From positions 1-64,000 of the forward strand of contig JAAVJQ010000010.1 of the NCBI GenBank assembly GCA_012038135.1: DNA of 64,000 nt. The letters run 5' to 3'. This DNA is from Salinimicrobium nanhaiense (lineage in GTDB: Bacteria > Bacteroidota > Bacteroidia > Flavobacteriales > Flavobacteriaceae). The notes beneath the pieces are model-generated. The model was given only the letters and a program-made list of their open reading frames with translations, made no database searches and was not told the origin of the DNA. The position numbers and the translations under genes were made by a program. Below are positions 26,252-34,536 of this stretch, one piece after another; within the stretch, counting starts at the first letter, position 1, and each line of letters opens with the position of its first letter.

Positions 26252-26992
26252 ATGAACATGAAAAGAATAGGATTATTTATTGCTGCCCTCACCCTGCTTG
26301 TAGCTTGTTCTACCGAAGAGACAAACCTTCACATTGAAGGAAAAGTACAGGGATTAAAAAAAGGTACTCTTTACCTTCAGAAAATTGAAGATACTACCCT
26401 GGTGACCATAGATTCTGTGGTGGTCAATGGAAATGAAAACTTTATTTTCGATACTTACACTGAAGGTACTCAGGTAATGTACCTCTACCTAAACAAGAAG
26501 GACAACAGTATTTATGATGACAGGATCATGTTCTTTGCTGAACCCGGAGAAATGGTCATAAATACTACTTTAAAGAATTTTGAAACAGACGCAATTGTTG
26601 AAGGATCTAAAAATCAGAAAAAATACACCGAGTATCAAACCATGATCCAGAAGTTCAATAACAGGAACCTGGATTTGATCCGGAAGAACCTGGAGGCGCA
26701 GCAGGAACAAAATATTGAGAACATAGATTTTACGAACAAGGAGTACGAAAGCCTGCTGAAGAGAAGATATTTATTTACAGTGAACTTTGCCATAAATAAT
26801 AAAGACATGGAAATTGCTCCTTATCTGGCCATTTCTGAAGTTTATGATGCCAACATCAAATATCTCGACACGATTTACAAATCACTGACTCCTGAAGTTA
26901 AGAACTCACGCTACGGCAAAAGCCTTGAGGAATTCCTAATAGAGAGAAGAGAACTTGAAAAGGCTGCGAGTGACACCACTCCCAAAGCTTAA
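26252..26992 (+). CDS. DUF4369 lipoprotein
   Basis: 246 aa with lipobox LTLLVACS (Cys19; MKR at 26258 is an alternative start). The mature N-terminus matches DUF4369: HIEGKVQGLKKGTLYLQKIEDTTLVTIDSVVVNG. In Bacteroidota this domain usually precedes a thioredoxin-like domain; here the remaining 130 residues are a charged helical region (QKFNNRNLDLIRKNLEAQQEQN) and no CxxC is present, so the thioredoxin module is absent. Membrane-anchored, probably facing the periplasm. Ends at a terminator. Confidence 0.85.
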   Translation: MNMKRIGLFIAALTLLVACSTEETNLHIEGKVQGLKKGTLYLQKIEDTTLVTIDSVVVNGNENFIFDTYTEGTQVMYLYLNKKDNSIYDDRIMFFAEPGEMVINTTLKNFETDAIVEGSKNQKKYTEYQTMIQKFNNRNLDLIRKNLEAQQEQNIENIDFTNKEYESLLKRRYLFTVNFAINNKDMEIAPYLAISEVYDANIKYLDTIYKSLTPEVKNSRYGKSLEEFLIERRELEKAASDTTPKA

Positions 26993-27006
26993 TTTTTAGA
27001 ACATAT

Positions 27007-27039
27007 AAAAAAAGATCCCGCAAATCAGCGGGATTTTTT
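27007..27039 (+). terminator. Terminator after the DUF4369 gene
   Basis: ATCCCGC (27015-27021) and GCGGGAT (27028-27034), then a T-run on the plus strand. Confidence 0.85.
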
Positions 27040-27145
27040 GTTGCTTTAGATTTGAATATTGAAGTAAATATTATACCAACGCGTATAATGATTAGGTTTT
27101 TTTCACAAATAAAGCCACTCAGAAAAGGCAATTTTTAAAGACATT

Positions 27146-27282
27146 GGAGGGACTCCTATCGACTGCGCTCGCTCAAGATAGCTATCGCTTTTCCCGAACC
27201 TCTCGGAAAGGGAGACTTTTGAGCCGATGGAGGGACTCCCCTCGACTACGCTCGGGATAAACTTCTCGTCCCTTTTTCCAAT
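27146..27282. repeat. Partial tRNA-Thr 3'-end copies joined to REP-like sequence
   Basis: GGAGGGACTC, the T-arm/acceptor end of the adjoining tRNA-Thr, recurs at 27146 and 27229 before the intact copy at 27321. The 27221-27238 copy carries 18 bases identical to the tRNA end. Each copy is followed by CCTATCGACTGCGCTCG- or CCCTCGACTACGCTCG-like sequence. The CGGAAAGGGAG word before the tRNA is also repeated (about 27203 and 27295). Confidence 0.8.
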
Positions 27283-27283
27283 A

Positions 27284-27312
27284 AAAAAACCTCCCGGAAA
27301 GGGAGGTTTTTT
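27284..27312 (-). terminator. Terminator immediately after tRNA-Thr
   Basis: AAAAAACCTCCC (27284-27295) with GGGAGGTTTTTT (27301-27312), perfect 12-bp arms, loop of five; one base after the tRNA 3' end on the minus strand. Confidence 0.9.
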
Positions 27313-27313
27313 G

Positions 27314-27387
27314 AGCCGATGGAGGGACTCGAACCCACGACCTGCTGATTACAAATCAGCTGCTCTAGCCAGCTGAGCTACATCGGC
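27314..27387 (-). tRNA. tRNA-Thr (anticodon TGT)
   Basis: 74 nt cloverleaf: acceptor GCCGATG/CATCGGC, D-arm with AGCTCAGCTGGCTAGAGC, anticodon arm CTGATTTGTAATCAG giving TGT, T-arm GTGGGTTCGAGTCCC. Discriminator T; CCA is not encoded. Identical to the copy at 50417-50490. Confidence 0.97.
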
Positions 27388-27398
27388 AATTACTCTTT

Positions 27399-27665
27399 TT
27401 AAAGAGCGTTTATTTTTTCTACAAGACCTCTGGCTTTAGCCTCAAGTTCTTTTTCTATTCCTTTAAAATGTTGCTTCTTATTGTCAACATCTTTTTTGTT
27501 CATCTTACCGATCAACTCGTCAAAATCTGAAATTGCTTCGTCAACAATTTCTTCAGATTTTGCAGGATCTTCACTGGGATGAGTTATCTGGTGCAGGTAA
27601 GCCGCCTCAATGATGTCTCCAAATACGTAATTGATATCTCTTTTTAATGTTCTTCTGTTCGCCAT
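27399..27665 (-). CDS. Conserved small protein of unknown function (88 aa)
   Basis: Begins MANRRTLKRDINYVFGDIIE and is rich in charged helical sequence, with a Lys-rich centre (GKMNKKDVDNKKQHFKG). No membrane segment or signal peptide, so cytoplasmic. It resembles a small protein widely seen in Flavobacteriaceae; I know of no function. It ends 11 bp before tRNA-Thr and may share its transcript. Confidence 0.82.
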   Translation of the reverse strand: MANRRTLKRDINYVFGDIIEAAYLHQITHPSEDPAKSEEIVDEAISDFDELIGKMNKKDVDNKKQHFKGIEKELEAKARGLVEKINAL

Positions 27666-27734
27666 CGCTTCGCGTAATTTTGAGCAGCGAATTTACATTA
27701 TTTCCTGTTTCAAAAAACAGTTTTTGAAATTTTT

Positions 27735-28145
27735 TTACTCTCCACGGTATGTGACGAAATTCCGCGGAGTTTCATACAAAGTCACCTCAAGATCAAGGTG
27801 TGACTCCAGTTCAGCTCTTAGTTTATTCCATATCACCACCGCAATATTTTCGGCGGTAGGATTAAGATCTTTAAATTCCGGAACTTCGACATTGAGGTTC
27901 TTATGATCGAAAGGCTGCTCGATCTTTTGATAAATAAGCTCCTTAAGATCTTTTAGGTCCATTACGAATCCTGTTTCAGGATTTATCTTTCCGGTAACGG
28001 CAACGATCAATTCATAGTTGTGACCGTGATAATTAGGATTGCTGCACTTCCCAAAGATCCGGCTGTTCTTGGCGTCATCCCAATCCTTTCGGTGCAACCT
28101 GTGGGCAGCGTTGAAATGTGCTCTTCTGTTTACCGTTACTCTCAT
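27735..28145 (-). CDS. 6-pyruvoyl-tetrahydropterin synthase / QueD family enzyme
   Basis: 136 aa T-fold enzyme. Zinc ligands His15 (FNAAHRL), His40 and His42 (NYHGHNYEL); Cys34 in GKCSNPNYHG is the catalytic Cys position; Glu in TLYETPRNF binds the pterin. Could be 6-carboxy-tetrahydropterin synthase of queuosine synthesis or a PTPS; the short CSNPNYHGHN form is common in Bacteroidota QueD-like proteins. Overlaps the idi stop by four bases. Confidence 0.88.
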   Translation of the reverse strand: MRVTVNRRAHFNAAHRLHRKDWDDAKNSRIFGKCSNPNYHGHNYELIVAVTGKINPETGFVMDLKDLKELIYQKIEQPFDHKNLNVEVPEFKDLNPTAENIAVVIWNKLRAELESHLDLEVTLYETPRNFVTYRGE

Positions 28146-28660
28146 TGCTGAATGTGCTTGTAATATTTGTCAAAGATGATCTTAAACCATTCGGTATAAT
28201 CTTCAGGATTATTTTTCATATCCTCTTTTAGCTCTTCCAGGCCAATCCATTTGTAAGCGTGTGCCTCTTCGGGATTTAAAATAGGCTCTCCATTGTAATG
28301 CCCCACAAGAATGTGATCAAATTCATGTTCCGTGAGACCATTATCAAAAGGAGCTTTATAGATAAAGGAGATAGTATCCTTAAGTTCTGTTGTAAAACCC
28401 ATTTCCTCCTGCAGCCTTCTCTTACCGGCTTCTATGTTGCTTTCTCTTTCCCTTTGATGGCTGCAACAAGTGTTGGTCCACAATCCCGGAGAATGATACT
28501 TTCCCAGCGCCCGCTGCTGGATCATGAGCTGGTTTTGATCATTGAATACAAAAACAGAAAATGCCCTGTGCAATAAAGCCTTCTCATGAGCTTCCATCTT
28601 TGCCATAAGTCCTATTTGCTCATCCTTTTCATTTACCAGGATCACTTGTTCTTCTTTCAT
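28142..28660 (-). CDS. idi: Isopentenyl-diphosphate delta-isomerase (type 1)
   Basis: Start at ATG 28660 (MKEEQVILVNEKDEQIG); the longer frame adds a Cys-rich leader unlike the family. 172 aa Nudix-fold enzyme that interconverts IPP and DMAPP. Motifs: HRAFSVFVFN, the TNTCCSHQRE segment with the catalytic Cys, the Nudix-like AGKRRLQEEMGF, and EHEFDHILVG with metal-binding Glu. Cytoplasmic, Mg2+/Mn2+-dependent. Forms a two-gene operon with the PTPS-family gene. Confidence 0.95.
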   Translation of the reverse strand: MKEEQVILVNEKDEQIGLMAKMEAHEKALLHRAFSVFVFNDQNQLMIQQRALGKYHSPGLWTNTCCSHQRERESNIEAGKRRLQEEMGFTTELKDTISFIYKAPFDNGLTEHEFDHILVGHYNGEPILNPEEAHAYKWIGLEELKEDMKNNPEDYTEWFKIIFDKYYKHIQQ

Positions 28661-28775
28661 TGTAAAAAATTGAGTCTCAAATGTACAAAAACACCCGGGA
28701 AATCCTCTTTTTGACACTTTAGAAAACCATGAAATTGAGTGTAGGCTTTGGGCATTAAATTCACGATCAAATAAT

Positions 28776-28783
28776 TATCTTTG
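28776..28783 (+). promoter_or_regulatory. -7 element of prfC
   Basis: TATCTTTG, perfect match to TAnnTTTG, 17 bp before the prfC ATG. The nearest upstream TTTG is 25 bp away, longer than ideal. Confidence 0.5.
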
Positions 28784-28800
28784 CAGCCTTAAATACAAAT

Positions 28801-30390
28801 ATGAAGTTTTCAGAAGAGATCAAGAGACGCAGGACCTTTGGGATCATTTCTCACCCCGATGCCGGTAAGACCACATTAACCGAAAAACTTTTGCTTTTTG
28901 GTGGGGCCATACAGGAGGCAGGGGCTGTGAAATCCAACAAGATCAAAAAAGGGGCAACCAGTGACTTTATGGAGATTGAACGCCAACGTGGGATCTCGGT
29001 AGCCACCTCTGTACTTGCTTTTGAATATGAAGGAACCAAGATCAACATTCTTGACACCCCGGGGCACAAGGATTTTGCTGAAGATACTTTTAGAACGCTT
29101 ACAGCTGTGGATAGTGTGATCGTAGTAATTGATGTGGCAAAAGGGGTTGAGGAACAGACTGAAAAGCTTGTGGAAGTGTGCCGAATGCGGAATATTCCCA
29201 TGATCGTGTTCATCAACAAACTTGACCGGGAAGGAAAAGATGCTTTCGAACTGCTCGATGAGATCGAACAAAAACTGAATCTTACCGTCACTCCGCTGAG
29301 TTTCCCTATAGGTATGGGCTATGATTTTAAAGGGATCTACAATATCTGGGAGCAAAACGTGAATCTTTTTACGGGAGACCCCCGGAAGGATATTGAGGAA
29401 ACTGTGGAGATCTCTGATCTTGCTTCGGAAGAACTGGATCAACTCATTGGTGCAAAAGCCGCTACTACTTTACGAGAAGAACTGGAACTGGCGCAGGGCG
29501 TTTATCCCGAATTTGATAAACAGGCATACCTTGATGGAAATCTGCAACCTGTTTTCTTTGGATCGGCATTAAATAACTTCGGAGTTAGGGAACTGCTGGA
29601 TTGTTTTGTGAGCATTGCTCCTCCCCCACGTCCAAAGGAAAGCGATATCAGGAAAGTGGAGCCTTCTGAAGATCAATTCACCGGCTTCGTTTTTAAGATC
29701 CATGCGAATATGGACCCAAAGCACAGGGACAGGCTGGCTTTTATAAAGATCGTCTCCGGAAAATTTGAGCGAAATACACCTTATTTGCACGTACGTCACA
29801 ACAAAAAACTGAAATTCTCCAGTCCTAATGCCTTTTTTGCAGAAAGGAAGGAGATCGTGGATGTTTCTTATCCCGGCGATATCGTGGGACTCCACGACAC
29901 CGGAAATTTTAAAATAGGCGATACTTTAACCGAAGGCGAAGAGTTGCAATACAAAGGTATTCCAAGCTTTTCTCCGGAACACTTCCGGTATATCAATAAC
30001 GCTGATCCAATGAAATCCAAACAATTGGAAAAAGGGATCGATCAACTAATGGACGAGGGAGTGGCACAGCTGTTCACGCTCGAATTGAACGGAAGAAAAG
30101 TAATAGGCACTGTGGGTGCACTCCAGTTTGAAGTGATCCAGTATCGTTTGGAACATGAATATGGTGCAAAATGTACTTATGAAAATCTCAACGTGCACAA
30201 GGCCTGCTGGGTAGAACCCAAGGACCCGAAAAGTGAGGAATTCAAGGATTTCAAAAGAGTAAAATCAAAGTATCTTGCTCACGACAAACGCGGACAGCTG
30301 GTATTTCTTGCCGATTCTGCTTTCTCCCTGCAAATGACACAACAAAAGTACCCGAATATTAAGTTCCATTTTGTGTCGGAATATAAATAG
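28801..30390 (+). CDS. prfC: Peptide chain release factor 3
   Basis: 529 aa translational GTPase that recycles RF1/RF2. G1 SHPDAGKTT (17-25), G2 region with RQRGISVATSV, G3 DTPGHKDF, G4 INKLDREG, then domains II and III. The order and length match RF3 rather than EF-G. Monocistronic, flanked by the -7 element above and a strong terminator after. Confidence 0.97.
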   Translation: MKFSEEIKRRRTFGIISHPDAGKTTLTEKLLLFGGAIQEAGAVKSNKIKKGATSDFMEIERQRGISVATSVLAFEYEGTKINILDTPGHKDFAEDTFRTLTAVDSVIVVIDVAKGVEEQTEKLVEVCRMRNIPMIVFINKLDREGKDAFELLDEIEQKLNLTVTPLSFPIGMGYDFKGIYNIWEQNVNLFTGDPRKDIEETVEISDLASEELDQLIGAKAATTLREELELAQGVYPEFDKQAYLDGNLQPVFFGSALNNFGVRELLDCFVSIAPPPRPKESDIRKVEPSEDQFTGFVFKIHANMDPKHRDRLAFIKIVSGKFERNTPYLHVRHNKKLKFSSPNAFFAERKEIVDVSYPGDIVGLHDTGNFKIGDTLTEGEELQYKGIPSFSPEHFRYINNADPMKSKQLEKGIDQLMDEGVAQLFTLELNGRKVIGTVGALQFEVIQYRLEHEYGAKCTYENLNVHKACWVEPKDPKSEEFKDFKRVKSKYLAHDKRGQLVFLADSAFSLQMTQQKYPNIKFHFVSEYK

Positions 30391-30432
30391 AAGATCCTAG
30401 AGCCTAGAATCTAGAGACTAGACCAGAATTTA

Positions 30433-30469
30433 AAAGAGCTGCCAAAAATTTCATTTTTGGCAGCTCTTT
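30433..30469. terminator. Bidirectional terminator
   Basis: Perfect 17-bp arms (30433-30449 and 30453-30469) with a three-base loop, A/T runs at the outer ends; between convergent prfC and the gene at 30506. Confidence 0.93.
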
Positions 30470-30505
30470 AATTTTAGGTAGGAATGTGAACCTCCTAAAA
30501 TATTT

Positions 30506-31288
30506 TTATAAGCGTTCTTTTACAAACTGCGGAGCTTTTTTCTGATAAAGCTCTATTAGTTCAAATCGCTTACTTTCGGGTAAGAGGCCGGCAATATTTG
30601 CAGTTTCGGCACAATAGTAAACGAAGTCTCTAATTCTGTTTTCAGGAATAGCAAGATCTGTAAAGAAAGAAACCGGCATTGCAGCTACCCCGGCATCAAC
30701 AATTTGGGAAAGATCTTCATTAGCAGCAGCTTTTTGCAACTTCTCTGTTTTTCCATTGATCCTATTTAAAATTCCGTCGAGACTTACATTAAATAATCCG
30801 GGGGGATTTTCTTTTGAGGTGGTACTCACATTAGAAGCAGTTATTAACTTTCGTTCGATAGAAGTAGGTCTGGGAACATCTGACATTGGGAAACCAAGAT
30901 CTGCTTGCGTAAGGGTAGGTATATTTTGAAGATCGGTAGCTATATTTCCGCTCAGGTTAATGTTACTGATGCTTACCTCGTCCAGTTCATTCATTTTCTC
31001 CACAAGAAGAACGGTCAAAAATGCCCTTTTTAGCACCTCTTCTGTTACCACGATCTCCCGGGGTTCATACTGCACCGATGAAAAATAAAGAGTGTCATTA
31101 ACGGTCACAGGTATTTCAAATTCCCCTTGAAAATTGTTGGTGGTTCCAATTTTGGACGTTAAGTTGACGATATTAATGGAAGAACCTTCCAGGTCTTCGG
31201 TAATGACTTTACCCTTAAGCAAGGTTTCCTGAGAATGCCCGTAAAGACCATATAAGAACAGGATCAAAAAAATGAATTTTCTGATCAT
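30506..31288 (-). CDS. Secreted carboxypeptidase-regulatory-like domain protein
   Basis: 260 aa with signal peptide (IRKFIFLILFLYGLYGHS). Residues 24-110 form a CarboxypepD_reg-like beta-sandwich (LLKGKVITEDLEGSSINIVN...GTTNNFQGEFEIPV...LYFSSVQYEPREIVV), the module usually found at the N-terminus of TonB-dependent receptors; here no receptor barrel follows. The rest is helical (NRINGKTEKLQKAAANEDL...). Likely periplasmic or outer-membrane associated; function unknown. Standalone proteins of this type are common in Flavobacteriaceae. Confidence 0.85.
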   Translation of the reverse strand: MIRKFIFLILFLYGLYGHSQETLLKGKVITEDLEGSSINIVNLTSKIGTTNNFQGEFEIPVTVNDTLYFSSVQYEPREIVVTEEVLKRAFLTVLLVEKMNELDEVSISNINLSGNIATDLQNIPTLTQADLGFPMSDVPRPTSIERKLITASNVSTTSKENPPGLFNVSLDGILNRINGKTEKLQKAAANEDLSQIVDAGVAAMPVSFFTDLAIPENRIRDFVYYCAETANIAGLLPESKRFELIELYQKKAPQFVKERL

Positions 31289-31435
31289 CGTTTATCTTTA
31301 GGCATTAACCGGTTCAAATAAAATTTTTAAGCTGAATAAAAGAATATTCTATTAAACGTTTATAACTCCTACAATATTTCCTACAGCTTCAGAAATTTTC
31401 AGAAATAGATTTCCTGTAGCTTCCGAAGCAATTTT

Positions 31436-32230
31436 CTACGCAGGTAAAATATCCAGGGATCGGATCTCTTTTTTATACTTCTTCGGAAGAATTATAGCTC
31501 TAAATAACTTATCCAACCTAATATTCCTGCTCAATTTATAGATCCGGAGCACGGGATTCAAAATTGAACGGCGTCTAAAATTAAGCAATTCCCTCACATT
31601 TTCAGGCACCATCAGGTTCTGAGTCTCCAGCAGAATACGATAACGAAGGAAACCGAGATGTTTACGGTACCGCAGGTAAAGATCTCCTGTGAAATCACTG
31701 TATTTCAAATCCTGCTGTAGATGATCTTTCCGCATCTGCTCCCATTCAGAATAATTTTCCGGAAGTCCAGAAATGGCCATACGTTTGCCAACCCTGTTGA
31801 AAACATCAAAAACTTCCTCTTTTTCAGCACGGCTAAGATCCCGCTCCATCACCTCAAAGGCCCTTATTGAATAATCTATCAACATGAATAAGACATCCCG
31901 ATAAGCCCAATCGGGAATTTTTTGGCCGCGCTTCTCCTCCACGTTGTTATGAATAGAATCTATAACATCAATAGCCTTTAATGCTGCCTGTTTGTCGGCA
32001 AAGACTATTTGTCGTGCATAGGAAACAGTGGAGAACAACCTACCCAAAGGATCGGATGGAAGCCGGCCGGTAAAATACAACCAGTCTACGGCTTTGTTAA
32101 GCGCAAATTCGGCCGCCGCCCCGGCAAAAATGAGGAGAACAGTATCGCCCTTTCCCCATATTTGCCGCACGACCGACTCCGGTTTTACAAAAAATTCAGT
32201 TTTTAATTCAATATCACTCATCATGTTCAT
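31436..32230 (-). CDS. DUF2236 / oxygenase MpaB family protein
   Basis: 264 aa. VVRQIWGKGDTVLLIFAGAAAEFALNKAVDWLYFTGRLPSDPLGRLFSTV and the following helical region match DUF2236 (ER-bound oxygenase MpaB/Lcp-like), a haem-linked helical fold. Whether it is an active oxygenase is unknown. Three Met codons (32230, 32224, 32221) could start translation; the first is given. It lies 44 bp after the small membrane gene upstream and may be the last gene of that run. Confidence 0.75.
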   Translation of the reverse strand: MNMMSDIELKTEFFVKPESVVRQIWGKGDTVLLIFAGAAAEFALNKAVDWLYFTGRLPSDPLGRLFSTVSYARQIVFADKQAALKAIDVIDSIHNNVEEKRGQKIPDWAYRDVLFMLIDYSIRAFEVMERDLSRAEKEEVFDVFNRVGKRMAISGLPENYSEWEQMRKDHLQQDLKYSDFTGDLYLRYRKHLGFLRYRILLETQNLMVPENVRELLNFRRRSILNPVLRIYKLSRNIRLDKLFRAIILPKKYKKEIRSLDILPA

Positions 32231-32274
32231 CCTTCGTTGATTTAATTCCGGCGTTTATAAGCCATACATTTGCG

Positions 32275-32520
32275 TCAGACGCTAATTCCAAGGGTAAACC
32301 AAACAACGACTGTACCCAGAATAATTTTAATAGCCGGGGGAATAGAAATTCTATATCTTTCTTTGATATAGCCGGTCAAAGGTGGAAGGAAAATCAAAGA
32401 AACTAGCAGGTAGATCCTCCCGGTTACCGGGTGGATCAAAATTAAATTCAATACTCCGAGCGTCAGGACGATCAGAAAAAAGATCCGGGTTATTATCTGT
32501 AAAAAGTTTATAGTTTTCAT
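32275..32520 (-). CDS. Small membrane protein (81 aa)
   Basis: Three hydrophobic helices (about 8-27, 32-47, 60-78) separated by short basic links (KERYRIS). No family recognised with confidence. It follows the DUF4153-like gene by 11 bp, so it is part of the same transcription unit. Confidence 0.7.
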   Translation of the reverse strand: MKTINFLQIITRIFFLIVLTLGVLNLILIHPVTGRIYLLVSLIFLPPLTGYIKERYRISIPPAIKIILGTVVVWFTLGISV

Positions 32521-32531
32521 ATCTGATGCTT

Positions 32532-33785
32532 TTAATTAATTCCGAAGATCAAGGGAAACAAAAAGGTTACCACTATAGCCCAAATGAAGTAAACAGGTAA
32601 ATACTTTGCAATTGCACCTCCTACCTTATTCAAATTTTGATTTTTTGAAGAAGCTCTAAACAATTGCACGGTGACAATAAGTAGGTTGGCCAGAATAAGC
32701 ACATTTGCGCCTAAAACAGCTAACCTGTTAGGCGTGATTCCCCACTCTGAAATACGGAATAATATTGCTGAAAGTGCGACCCCATTGACCACTACAGTAA
32801 CCAGAGACAATAGAATAAGGATCCAAATTTCGGGTTTAGACTTGGTTTTTCCTGAAGTTTCAGCAATAGAGAAGAAGATAAGTGCCATTACCCCTATCAA
32901 CAGGATGTTGAAGATCAACAAAAATTCCCGATCACTGTAAGGATCTTTACCCGATAAGACCATAGCCCCAAGATAGATCACCAACATCACCAGTACCAGC
33001 GGACTGAACAAACGGGCTATCACCGGAGACACCTTTCCCACCAGCTGTGGATTTGTAGTATTTAAGAAAGTTGCAATTACCGGTACGGCAGGCAGTCCAA
33101 ATACAACAATGTTTTGAAAATAGAATTCTTCGATATTAATACCTATTAACTGAAATAATCCTATGGTCACTCCTGTCATTATACCGCCTGCAATACAAAT
33201 GAGAGCAGATAAAACCACCAGGTCTCCATTAAATTTTAAAAATCCCAACCGTTTTTCCTGATTCTCCCCCTGTTCACCTAAAAATGCCGTACCAAACAGG
33301 AACCATAGAACCACAAGCAGGTGTATGCAAGCGAGAATTAGGGTGTCGTTCTCGGGAAAATCAGGGAGGCTATTGATGTAGATGAGACCTGCAAGCATTG
33401 CCACTCCTATAATTCCAATTTTCTTTAAGGACAAATTGTTTTTCCACGCGAGATATGCGCTAAGTACCGGAAAAACAATGAACCCTAAATTCCTGGGGTA
33501 GAAAAAATCCTCATCAATTCCCAGGAAGGCAGGAGATTTTGCTATTAAACCTGCAATTAAAGCTGCAAGAATAACTATAGGCAGCTCTCTGCCAACACCC
33601 CAGTTGATCTCCTCTCCTGCATACGAAAGGCGTTCTTTCCAAAAAGCTGCAAGGGAAGCGTCCTTTATCTCAGGATATAATTCAGTAAACTCACTTTTAA
33701 ATGCACCTTTGTTGCTTCTATACAGATGCTCGAGTTGTGCAGGATCATTTTGTCCTGCCAATATTTGTTCTTTCATGGTCTTCAT
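32532..33785 (-). CDS. DUF4153-like polytopic membrane protein
   Basis: Start chosen at ATG 33785 (MKTMKEQILAG); the longer frame needs a TTG. 417 aa. A soluble N-terminal 60 residues (LEHLYRSNKGAFKSEFTELYPEIKDASLAAFWKERL) are followed by about 11 hydrophobic helices to the end. The N-terminal motif and layout match proteins annotated DUF4153 in Flavobacteriia. Function unknown. It sits 24 bp after the 111-aa membrane gene and downstream of the predicted operator at 34200-34216. Confidence 0.78.
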   Translation of the reverse strand: MKTMKEQILAGQNDPAQLEHLYRSNKGAFKSEFTELYPEIKDASLAAFWKERLSYAGEEINWGVGRELPIVILAALIAGLIAKSPAFLGIDEDFFYPRNLGFIVFPVLSAYLAWKNNLSLKKIGIIGVAMLAGLIYINSLPDFPENDTLILACIHLLVVLWFLFGTAFLGEQGENQEKRLGFLKFNGDLVVLSALICIAGGIMTGVTIGLFQLIGINIEEFYFQNIVVFGLPAVPVIATFLNTTNPQLVGKVSPVIARLFSPLVLVMLVIYLGAMVLSGKDPYSDREFLLIFNILLIGVMALIFFSIAETSGKTKSKPEIWILILLSLVTVVVNGVALSAILFRISEWGITPNRLAVLGANVLILANLLIVTVQLFRASSKNQNLNKVGGAIAKYLPVYFIWAIVVTFLFPLIFGIN

Positions 33786-33809
33786 ATTACTTGATATCAA
33801 ATTGTATAT

Positions 33810-34145
33810 TTAATCCCAAAGGGTCCCGTCTAATCCCAGTACGATGCCCAACCAGACGATCACTACATATCCAATGAAACTGAAAAGGATGGCTAATGCT
33901 CTCACCAAGCCTCCTTTTGAGCGGGGAATAGCCATAAAATGAAAGACAGCCCCTCCAAATGCCCCGGCCAAAGGGATGATAATGAAAGGCCTTAGCATCC
34001 AATACTCTGACCATTCAGGGTTAGATTGAGCTCCGAAGAGAAAAATTCCGATAAATAAAAGGGCGATTCCGGCTCCATAGAGCATTCGGGTGCCAAGAGC
34101 GCCGGTAATTAAGACCTGCGATGAAAATTCTTCTTTGTGTACCAT
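33810..34145 (-). CDS. Membrane protein (111 aa), unknown function
   Basis: About three hydrophobic helices: residues 15-37, 50-72 and 83-104. N-terminus hydrophilic (MVHKEEFSSQV). No family recognised. First gene of a unit (this gene, DUF4153-like, small membrane protein, probably MpaB-like) whose -7 region lies inside the inverted repeat 34200-34216, so it is probably controlled by the winged-helix regulator next door. Confidence 0.75.
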   Translation of the reverse strand: MVHKEEFSSQVLITGALGTRMLYGAGIALLFIGIFLFGAQSNPEWSEYWMLRPFIIIPLAGAFGGAVFHFMAIPRSKGGLVRALAILFSFIGYVVIVWLGIVLGLDGTLWD

Positions 34146-34199
34146 AAGTTCAATTTTAAAATTTAAGAGGGTTATTCAGTGCCTGACTTTTTATAAAGT

Positions 34200-34216
34200 A
34201 CTTTGAAATTCAAAGT
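34200..34216. promoter_or_regulatory. Candidate operator: ACTTTG-N5-CAAAGT (site 1)
   Basis: ACTTTGAAATTCAAAGT, 17 bp; the palindrome extends one base outward on each side (TACTTTGAA-A-TTCAAAGTA, 34199-34217). On the minus strand it contains TTACTTTG, a one-mismatch TAnnTTTG -7 element for the gene starting at 34145, 55 bp downstream. Matches site 2 at 35169-35185. Confidence 0.6.
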
Positions 34217-34236
34217 AAGTGGGTAAAAAAAGGTGA

Positions 34237-34536
34237 CTATTTCTGTGCTCTTATTATTCCCTCAAGGGTATTAAGATGTTCTTCAAAAGCTTTCCTTCCT
34301 TCTTTGGTCATGTAATATTTAGTATTAGGTTTCCTGTCCACAAAGGTTTTTTTAACTCCGATGAATTTTTCCTTTTCCAGTGCTTTCATATGACTCGCCA
34401 GGTTCCCGTCTGTCACATCCAGATATTCCTTAAGAGCAGTAAATTCCAAAGTTTCATTCACCGCAAGCGCCGACATGATTCCAAGGCGCACCCTGCTTTC
34501 GAATGCTTTGTATAAACCATCGATGATCGTTTTCAT
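34237..34536 (-). CDS. Small winged-helix transcriptional regulator
   Basis: 99 aa winged-helix protein of the HTH_34/MarR-like kind: ESRVRLGIMSALAVNETLEFTALKEYLDVTDGNLASHMKALEKE is helix-turn-helix, KKTFVDRKPNTKYYMTKEG the wing, and the C-terminal helix would make the dimer. Proteins of this group often sit next to membrane-protein genes and repress them. The gene overlaps the upstream membrane protein gene by four bases (ATGA). Two matching inverted repeats flank the pair and are its likely binding sites. Ligand, if any, unknown. Confidence 0.88.
   Translation of the reverse strand: MKTIIDGLYKAFESRVRLGIMSALAVNETLEFTALKEYLDVTDGNLASHMKALEKEKFIGVKKTFVDRKPNTKYYMTKEGRKAFEEHLNTLEGIIRAQK

Noticed and set aside
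30506-31288. SusC/TonB-dependent receptor fragment
   Set aside because: Only the regulatory-like beta domain is shared; the protein is complete with its own helical C-terminus, and no plug or barrel remnant follows.
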